Assembly: GCA_040797845.1 (NCBI GenBank)
Contig: JBFNFA010000006.1
Coordinates: 155,602-219,601, forward strand
Reading direction: 5' to 3'
Length of the DNA stretch: 64,000 nucleotides
Source of the DNA: Clostridium_AW sp040797845
Lineage (GTDB): Bacteria; Bacillota; Clostridia; Clostridiales; Clostridiaceae
A program made the translations under genes and the position numbers. Numbering within the stretch: position 1 is the stretch's first letter; the number at the start of each line of letters is the position of its first letter. Below the pieces are notes generated by a model. The model was given only the letters and a program-made list of their open reading frames with translations. It searched no databases and was not told where the DNA came from. This document shows, in pieces, positions 58,827 to 64,000 of this stretch.

Positions 58827-59447
58827 TTATAATTCCTTATTAAAATGAGATATATCCGCTTTTAAAGTTATCTCTTTTACATTATCTCCAATTCTTATCA
58901 TCGTTAAACTCGTAGGATGAATAAATATGTCATCCCAGAATTTTTCTAAATCCTTATTTTCTATATAAGCTAACATAGATCTTAATGCTATAGTATGTGT
59001 AACTACCAAAATATTCTTTCCCCTATGTTTATCTACTATTTCTTCTATAAAGGTAGTTGTCCTATTTATAATATTATTAAAAGTTTCTCCTTCTATAGGC
59101 TTATACATATGGGGCCTATTCCAAAAATTATATAGCTCTTCTTTATATATATTTTCTATATCCTCCTGTAGCATACCTTCCCATTTTCCCATATTTATTT
59201 CTCTTAATCTATCATCAAATTCTATTAAAATATTCTTATTTCCTCTAAGTATTTGTGCCGTATGAGAAGCTCGTCCTATTGGGCTAGAATATATAATATC
59301 AATATCTAAATCATTTAATTTTTCCCCTAATAACTCAGCTTGTAAAACACCTTTATCCGTTAAAGGTGAGTCCTTCCACCCCTGCATCCTACCTTGAGTA
59401 TTCCAAAGAGTTTCACCATGTCTAGTTAAATATAAATTTGTTATCAA
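58827..59447 (-). CDS. Histidine phosphatase family protein (phosphoglycerate-mutase-like)
   Basis: A 206-residue branch-1 histidine phosphatase. LTRHGETLWN holds the phosphorylated His (about 10), SSPIGRASHTAQ the second Arg, GKWEGM the family loop and VVTHTIALRSML the second catalytic His. The substrate cannot be told from sequence; candidates include sugar phosphates and alpha-ribazole phosphate. TTG start overlaps the ROK kinase stop (TTGA), with GGAGGG upstream, so the two are co-translated. Confidence 0.85.
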   Translation of the reverse strand: MITNLYLTRHGETLWNTQGRMQGWKDSPLTDKGVLQAELLGEKLNDLDIDIIYSSPIGRASHTAQILRGNKNILIEFDDRLREINMGKWEGMLQEDIENIYKEELYNFWNRPHMYKPIEGETFNNIINRTTTFIEEIVDKHRGKNILVVTHTIALRSMLAYIENKDLEKFWDDIFIHPTSLTMIRIGDNVKEITLKADISHFNKEL

Positions 59448-60403
59448 AATTCTATTCCCTCCTCAATTAGAGCTAGGGCAACTGCTCCCATTACCCCTGC
59501 ATCTCCTCCTAGCTTTGGTGGTACTATCTTACAAGATTCTGCCATAGTTTTAAAACATCTATTATCTACAACTTCCTTAACTGATTTAAAAACTATGTCT
59601 CCAGCTTTTGTTACTCCACCACCTATAATAATCATTTCTGGATCAAAGCTAGCCACTATATTGGCTATACATATTCCTAGGTAATTTAAGCTTTTTTTAA
59701 TTATATTATTTGATACCAAATCTCCACTCTCAGCTTCTTTAAATACTTCAAATGCAGTTATATTTTTATAATTACTAAGAGAGGTTTTTTCTCCACTTTC
59801 TACCGCTTCTTTTCCCTGTCTAGCAATAGCTGTACCTGATGAAACGGCTTCAGCACATCCATAATTGCCGCAATTACATTTTGGCCCGTTAGGTTCTACC
59901 GTCATATGGCCTATCTCTAAAGCATTATATGTATTTCCCCTATATAGTCTATTATTTAAAATAGCTCCACCACCTATACCTGTACTTACAGTAACATAGA
60001 TCATATCTTTAGTTCCTTTTCCAGCACCAAATAAAAACTCTCCCATAGCAGCTACATTTGCATCATTATCTAAGTAGGTTGGCACTCTATATTTTTTCAT
60101 TATTGGATTTACAATATTGAAATTCTTAAATGGTAAGTTAGGCGTAGTTATAATGATTCCTTCTTTTGAATTTAAAGGGCCTGGTGAACCTATACCTATG
60201 GCTCTTACTTCTTGTATTGTTTTACTGCTATCCTGTAATACTCTATCTATAGTATCTATAATTTTATTTAATACTGCCTGTTCCCCTTTAGATGCTTCTG
60301 TATATATGGTATATTGGCTTATCACATTACCTTCTAAATCAGATAATACTGAATTTATTTTAGTTCCACCTAAATCAATGCCTATAATATAATTTTTACT
60401 CAT
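59444..60403 (-). CDS. ROK-family sugar kinase, probable glucokinase
   Basis: Phosphorylates glucose or a related hexose. The 319 residues begin with the ATP loop GIDLGGTKINSV, include IGIGSPGPLN, DNDANVAAMGE with catalytic Asp and the ROK zinc motif CNCGNYGCAEA near 180. No DNA-binding domain is present, so it is a kinase and not a ROK repressor. Coupled to the downstream phosphatase. Confidence 0.87.
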   Translation of the reverse strand: MSKNYIIGIDLGGTKINSVLSDLEGNVISQYTIYTEASKGEQAVLNKIIDTIDRVLQDSSKTIQEVRAIGIGSPGPLNSKEGIIITTPNLPFKNFNIVNPIMKKYRVPTYLDNDANVAAMGEFLFGAGKGTKDMIYVTVSTGIGGGAILNNRLYRGNTYNALEIGHMTVEPNGPKCNCGNYGCAEAVSSGTAIARQGKEAVESGEKTSLSNYKNITAFEVFKEAESGDLVSNNIIKKSLNYLGICIANIVASFDPEMIIIGGGVTKAGDIVFKSVKEVVDNRCFKTMAESCKIVPPKLGGDAGVMGAVALALIEEGIEF

Positions 60404-60462
60404 TAACATTCCCCCACAGCAATGTAATATTCTATTATATTATATCATAGTTTTACATCATT

Positions 60463-60699
60463 TTACTCTTTGTTCTTCTTACCAGCTAATATATATGCGT
60501 ATTGACCACCTAGTTCCTCTCTTATTATATAAAATCCTTTTTCCTTTAGCATACTACATATAATTCCAATCTCATCTTTATTACCTGTTAAATTAATGGT
60601 TAAACTATCATTCTCATTTACTATTTCCATATAGTCGTATATGCTGCTATAATCGGAAAGTTCAATAGTTCCTTTAATATCTAATTTATAATCTGACAT
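60463..60699 (-). CDS. Small hypothetical protein
   Basis: Unrecognised 78-residue protein starting MSDYKLDIKGTIELSDYSS. It seems to be a compact alpha/beta domain: alternating strand-like (SLTINLTG, GFYIIREEL, YAYILAGKK) and helical (EIGIICSMLKEKG) stretches; no Cys and no membrane segment. The ATG after AAGGAGG is well spaced. It precedes the ROK kinase by 59 nt on the same strand. Confidence 0.6.
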   Translation of the reverse strand: MSDYKLDIKGTIELSDYSSIYDYMEIVNENDSLTINLTGNKDEIGIICSMLKEKGFYIIREELGGQYAYILAGKKNKE

Positions 60700-60877
60700 A
60701 AATAGTCCTCCTTCCTCTTCCAAATCCAAGTTATTTTTTGTTAAACATAAACTAAATATACATTTATCCCTATGTTTATATTAATTGATTAAATATTATT
60801 TTAATTTCAGGAGAATTAATGCTACAATGTAATTATATTCACACATTATAAAAATATAATTAAGAAGGGGGATTAAT
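60700..60877. other. Divergent promoter region between the small hypothetical gene and rubrerythrin
   Basis: This 178-nt AT-rich region must hold start signals for both directions, but no consensus promoter stands out. An inverted repeat of TAAACATA/TATGTTTA arms (60742-60749, 60771-60778) with a 21-nt spacer could be a regulator site. Confidence 0.45.
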
Positions 60878-61462
60878 ATGAAATCATTAAAAGGAACTAA
60901 AACTGCTGAAAACTTAATGAAATCTTTTGCCGGAGAATCACAGGCACGCACTAGATATACATATTACGCTTCTCAGGCTAAAAAAGAAGGGTATGTTCAA
61001 ATAAGCAATATCTTCTTGGAAACCGCTGAGAATGAAAAGGAACATGCTAAAAGATTTTTTAAATTTTTAAATGCGGACCTTCAGGGCGAAGTAGTGGATA
61101 TAGAAGCTTCTTATCCAGTGGGACTTGGTAGTACTGTTCAAAATCTTGAATATGCTGCTAATGGTGAGAATGAAGAATGGACAGAGTTATACCCTGAATT
61201 TGCTGATATAGCTGATGAAGAGGGTTTTCCATCAATCGCTACTGTGTTTAGAAAAATTGCTGAAGTAGAACTAAGACATGAAAATAGATTTAGAAAACTT
61301 CTAGAAAATATAAAAACTGAAATGGTATTTAAAAAAGATGAAGTTTCTTTATGGAAATGTAACAATTGCGGGTATATATATGAAGGGAAAGAAGCTCCTG
61401 ACCTATGTCCTGCATGCGCACATCCTCAATCTTACTTTGAAATTTTTGTTGAAACATACTAA
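60878..61462 (+). CDS. rbr: Rubrerythrin
   Basis: NADH-dependent peroxide reductase of anaerobes (via an electron donor). The 194 residues have a ferritin-like di-iron four-helix domain (ESQARTRY, ENEKEHAKR and EVELRHENR ligands) and a C-terminal rubredoxin-like Fe(SCys)4 domain (CNNCGYIYEG/CPACAHP). AGAAGGGGG precedes the ATG. It is a single plus-strand gene converging on the EF-G paralogue. Confidence 0.97.
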   Translation: MKSLKGTKTAENLMKSFAGESQARTRYTYYASQAKKEGYVQISNIFLETAENEKEHAKRFFKFLNADLQGEVVDIEASYPVGLGSTVQNLEYAANGENEEWTELYPEFADIADEEGFPSIATVFRKIAEVELRHENRFRKLLENIKTEMVFKKDEVSLWKCNNCGYIYEGKEAPDLCPACAHPQSYFEIFVETY

Positions 61463-61465
61463 AAG

Positions 61466-61494
61466 AAATCCCCTGTTAAATTAACAGGGGATTT
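61466..61494. terminator. Bidirectional terminator between rubrerythrin and the EF-G paralogue
   Basis: AAATCCCCTGTTA/TAACAGGGGATTT, a perfect 13-bp stem with a 3-nt loop and flanking T/A tracts, shared by the convergent genes. Confidence 0.93.
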
Positions 61495-61499
61495 TAAAA

Positions 61500-63584
61500 T
61501 TACAATGCTTCTTTTTCTTTTTTTCTCTCTTCAATTATCTTTGCCGTCTCTGATGGAGGTACTTCTTCATATCTTTCAAATTGCATAGTGAAGCTTCCTC
61601 TGGCTTGGGTCATAGATCTTAAATCTGTTGCATATTTAAACATTTCAGATTGTGGAACTTCCGCTATAATTTTTTGAAGCTTACCTGATTGTTCCATGCC
61701 TAATACTCTTCCTCTTTTTTTGTTTATATCTCCTATTATATCTCCCATATATTCATCTGGTACGAAGATTTCTACACTCATAATTGGTTCTAATATTAAG
61801 GGTTCTGCCTCTTGCATACCTTTTTTAAATGCAAGAGATGCTGCCATCTTAAAGGACATTTCTGAAGAGTCTACTGGATGATATGAGCCATCATGCAGTG
61901 TAGCCTTCAATCTTATAACTGGATACCCTGCTAAAACTCCTTGAAGTATACAGTCCCTTAATCCCTTTTCCACAGCAGGAATATATTGTCTTGGAACAAC
62001 ACCACCAACTACTTTATCAACAAATTCTAAATCATCTCCATCAAATCTTGGTTCAAATTTGATTTTAACATCACCATATTGTCCATGTCCACCAGATTGT
62101 TTCTTATGCTTTCCTTGGACATCTGATACTTTTCTTATTGTTTCTCTATAAGGTATCTTTGGTGTTTGTAATGCAACCTCTACACCAAATTTATTTTTCA
62201 ACTTTGATGTAATAACCTCTAGATGCGTTTCTCCTGTTCCAGAAATTATAGTTTCTGCATTTTCAGTATCTCTTGAAACTGTAAATGTTGGGTCTTCTTC
62301 TAACAATCTAGCTAAGCCTGAAGATATCTTCTCTTCATCATTCTTGGATTTAGGTACTACAGCCATAGATATTGCTGGTTTAGGGAATGCAACTTTATCA
62401 TATAATACTGTAGAGTTATTGTCACAAAGCGTATCACCTGTGCTAGTATACTGAAGTTTTGTAACTGCTCCAATATCTCCAGCAATTATTTCATCTGCTT
62501 GAATTTGTTGTTTTCCTTTCATGAAATATAATGATCCTAATTTTTCTTGCTTTTCTTTATTTGGATTGTATACTGAAATATCTGGTTTAGCTTTACCAGT
62601 TAATACTCTGAACATAGATAGTCTACCTATGAATGGATCTGCGATAGTTTTAAATACGAAAGCTGAGAATGGCGCATCTTCTGAAATATTTATATTAATA
62701 TCTTTATTGTCTTTTAAATCTTTAGCCTTTTTTCCTTCTACCTCTTCAGGACTAGGAAAGCATTCAATTACATCATCTAATAAACTTTTTATACCTCTAC
62801 CAGTTAAAGCAGATCCACACATTACTGGTGCTATGTCTCCACTAGCACAGCCTTTTATTAATCCGCTATATATTTCTTCATCACTTAAAGTACCTTCACT
62901 AAAGTATTTTTCTAATAATTCTTCATCGGTTTCTGCTACTGCCTCAATTATCATATTTTTACATTCTTCGACTTTATCTTTTAACTCTTCAGGTACTTCT
63001 GCATCTTCAATATCATCTTTTTTTGGATTATATACTCTTGCCTTATTGGAAATAACATTAATTACTCCCATAAATCCTAATTCTTCTCCTATTGGATATT
63101 GAATAGGTACTACTGATATACCAAACTTCGTTTTAAGAGAATCTAATGTCTTTTCAAAGTTACTATTTTCTCTATCCAATTTATTTATATAAAAAGCCCT
63201 TGGAAGTTTGCATTCATTTACATATTCCCAAGCCTTTTCTGTTCCAACTTGCACTCCTGAAGTTCCTGTTAATACTATTAGAGCTACATCTATAGCTCTC
63301 AATCCTTCAATCATTTCTCCTACAAAGTCAAAATATCCAGGCATATCTACTAAATTAATTTTTACATCTTTCCATTCGCAATGAGCAACGGATGTTGATA
63401 AAGAAATTCTTCTTTTCTTTTCTTCAGAATCAAAATCAAATACACTTGTTTCTTCGTCTACCTTTCCAAATCTATCATTGGATTTTGTACGGTAAAGTAT
63501 TGCATCTGCCAAAGTTGTTTTTCCTGAACCGCTATGTCCTATTATCCCCAAGTTCCTTAAGTTTTTGGTTTTATACTCTTTCAT
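61500..63584 (-). CDS. EF-G-like translational GTPase (EF-G2 type paralogue)
   Basis: A 694-residue second EF-G with all five domains. G1 is GHSGSGKTTL and G4 NKLD, so nucleotide binding is intact. Two catalytic regions differ from fusA: switch I ERGITI becomes KKRRISLS, and G3 DTPGHVDF becomes DMPGYFDF, replacing the catalytic His by Tyr. Domain IV keeps GGVVPRQYIPAVEKG. Such EF-G2 proteins occur in other bacteria with unclear roles. The ATG following AGGGGGAATTGCTT is used. Confidence 0.92.
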   Translation of the reverse strand: MKEYKTKNLRNLGIIGHSGSGKTTLADAILYRTKSNDRFGKVDEETSVFDFDSEEKKRRISLSTSVAHCEWKDVKINLVDMPGYFDFVGEMIEGLRAIDVALIVLTGTSGVQVGTEKAWEYVNECKLPRAFYINKLDRENSNFEKTLDSLKTKFGISVVPIQYPIGEELGFMGVINVISNKARVYNPKKDDIEDAEVPEELKDKVEECKNMIIEAVAETDEELLEKYFSEGTLSDEEIYSGLIKGCASGDIAPVMCGSALTGRGIKSLLDDVIECFPSPEEVEGKKAKDLKDNKDININISEDAPFSAFVFKTIADPFIGRLSMFRVLTGKAKPDISVYNPNKEKQEKLGSLYFMKGKQQIQADEIIAGDIGAVTKLQYTSTGDTLCDNNSTVLYDKVAFPKPAISMAVVPKSKNDEEKISSGLARLLEEDPTFTVSRDTENAETIISGTGETHLEVITSKLKNKFGVEVALQTPKIPYRETIRKVSDVQGKHKKQSGGHGQYGDVKIKFEPRFDGDDLEFVDKVVGGVVPRQYIPAVEKGLRDCILQGVLAGYPVIRLKATLHDGSYHPVDSSEMSFKMAASLAFKKGMQEAEPLILEPIMSVEIFVPDEYMGDIIGDINKKRGRVLGMEQSGKLQKIIAEVPQSEMFKYATDLRSMTQARGSFTMQFERYEEVPPSETAKIIEERKKEKEAL

Positions 63585-63742
63585 AAGCAATTCCCCCTAA
63601 CATACTATTGTCCCTTTTTAAATATATTCTACTTTCATACAAAAAATCCTTTAAATTTAATTTAATCTTCTAAATTATTAGACATTGATATTTTTTACCA
63701 TTATTAATTTATCATTCATTTTATATAAAAGATAACAATAAA

Positions 63743-63773
63743 GAGGGGATATAAGCATTCACTTACTCCCCTC
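63743..63773 (-). repeat. Hairpin between the rRNA operon terminator and the EF-G paralogue
   Basis: Minus-strand GAGGGG...CCCCTC outer arms enclose TAAG/CTTA, then TTTATTGTT follows. It may be a back-up terminator for the rRNA-tRNA transcript or a leader hairpin of the next gene. Confidence 0.55.
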
Positions 63774-63794
63774 AAAATAATTTATATTAAAATA

Positions 63795-63826
63795 TAAAAA
63801 AGAACCTATCGATATATCTAGGTTCT
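63795..63826 (-). terminator. Terminator of the rRNA-tRNA-Asn operon
   Basis: Minus-strand AGAACCTA/TAGGTTCT stem with a 10-nt loop and six T, 35 nt past the tRNA-Asn 3' end. Confidence 0.85.
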
Positions 63827-63860
63827 AATATTACTCACAAATTATATATTTTTATAAAAA

Positions 63861-63935
<75 letters not shown>

Positions 63936-63944
63936 ACAATATTT

Positions 63945-64000
63945 GGACCTGGCGACGACCTACTTTCCCACAAGGCCTCCCTTGTAGTATCATCGGCGCA
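63945..64000 (-). rRNA. rrf: 5S ribosomal RNA, 3' part (runs off the window)
   Basis: The minus strand reads GGGAAAGTAGGTCGTCGCCAGG at its 3' end, the bacterial 5S terminus. About 56 nt are inside the window; the 5' half, and probably 23S and 16S, lie to the right. The exact 3' end is estimated. Confidence 0.9.

Noticed and set aside
62521..63102. Plus-strand 193-codon frame inside the EF-G paralogue
   Set aside because: Antisense to a well-supported gene, Ser/Leu-rich, no ribosome site or family resemblance.

Overview
The window is a housekeeping segment of a low-GC, spore-forming Firmicute, most probably a Clostridium (Clostridiaceae). The evidence is AT-rich DNA, strong AGGAGG ribosome sites, many GTG/TTG starts, the sporulation and germination genes sigH, cwlD and disA, the ctsR-mcsA-mcsB-clpC operon, a Firmicute T-box and L10 leader, and the secE-to-rpsI gene order. 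A glutamate mutase subunit at the left edge hints at an amino-acid-fermenting species, as in the C. tetani / C. cochlearium group; that is inference only. Almost everything is on the minus strand, so transcription runs from high to low coordinates.

Right to left. 64000-63795: the 3' end of a 5S rRNA, tRNA-Asn and the terminator of an rRNA operon. 63584-60463: a divergent EF-G paralogue, a plus-strand rubrerythrin, a 78-residue orphan protein, a ROK sugar kinase and a histidine phosphatase. 58600-53991: the CtsR-controlled heat-shock operon with a clear CtsR box. 53815-50521: nagB, then radA-disA, ending in a terminator shared with a convergent plus-strand gene (DUF1573-like). 49692-47884: PIN/TRAM protein and ispD. 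47875-40031: a proline T-box followed by proS, ilvA, cysS, mrnC, thyX, rlmB, rae1 and sigH. 40023-38577: tRNA-Thr and a second tuf gene.

38488-2408 is the translation and transcription supercluster: rpmG-secE-nusG-rplK-rplA, rplJ-rplL, rpoB-rpoC, an L7Ae-like gene-rpsL-rpsG-fusA-tuf, the S10/spc/alpha operons from rpsJ to rplQ, an orphan ECF transporter module with truA, and rplM-rpsI. 2292-34 holds cwlD, a GntR regulator and glmS.

The genes jointly supply ribosomal proteins, RNA polymerase, elongation factors, the Sec channel, mRNA/rRNA maturation enzymes, tRNA charging and stress control. Several promoters with canonical -35/-10 boxes divide the supercluster into units, and many r-protein units carry structured leaders (L10 leader, two copies of an L1-type motif, a roughly 210-nt leader before rpsJ, a candidate L13 leader). 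I saw no mobile element, CRISPR array, phage gene or defence system, and no multi-gene system that looks undescribed. What merits a second look is mainly RNA structure in the spacers, the EF-G paralogue with altered switch residues, the orphan plus-strand gene with its structured upstream region, and unusual start-site arrangements.
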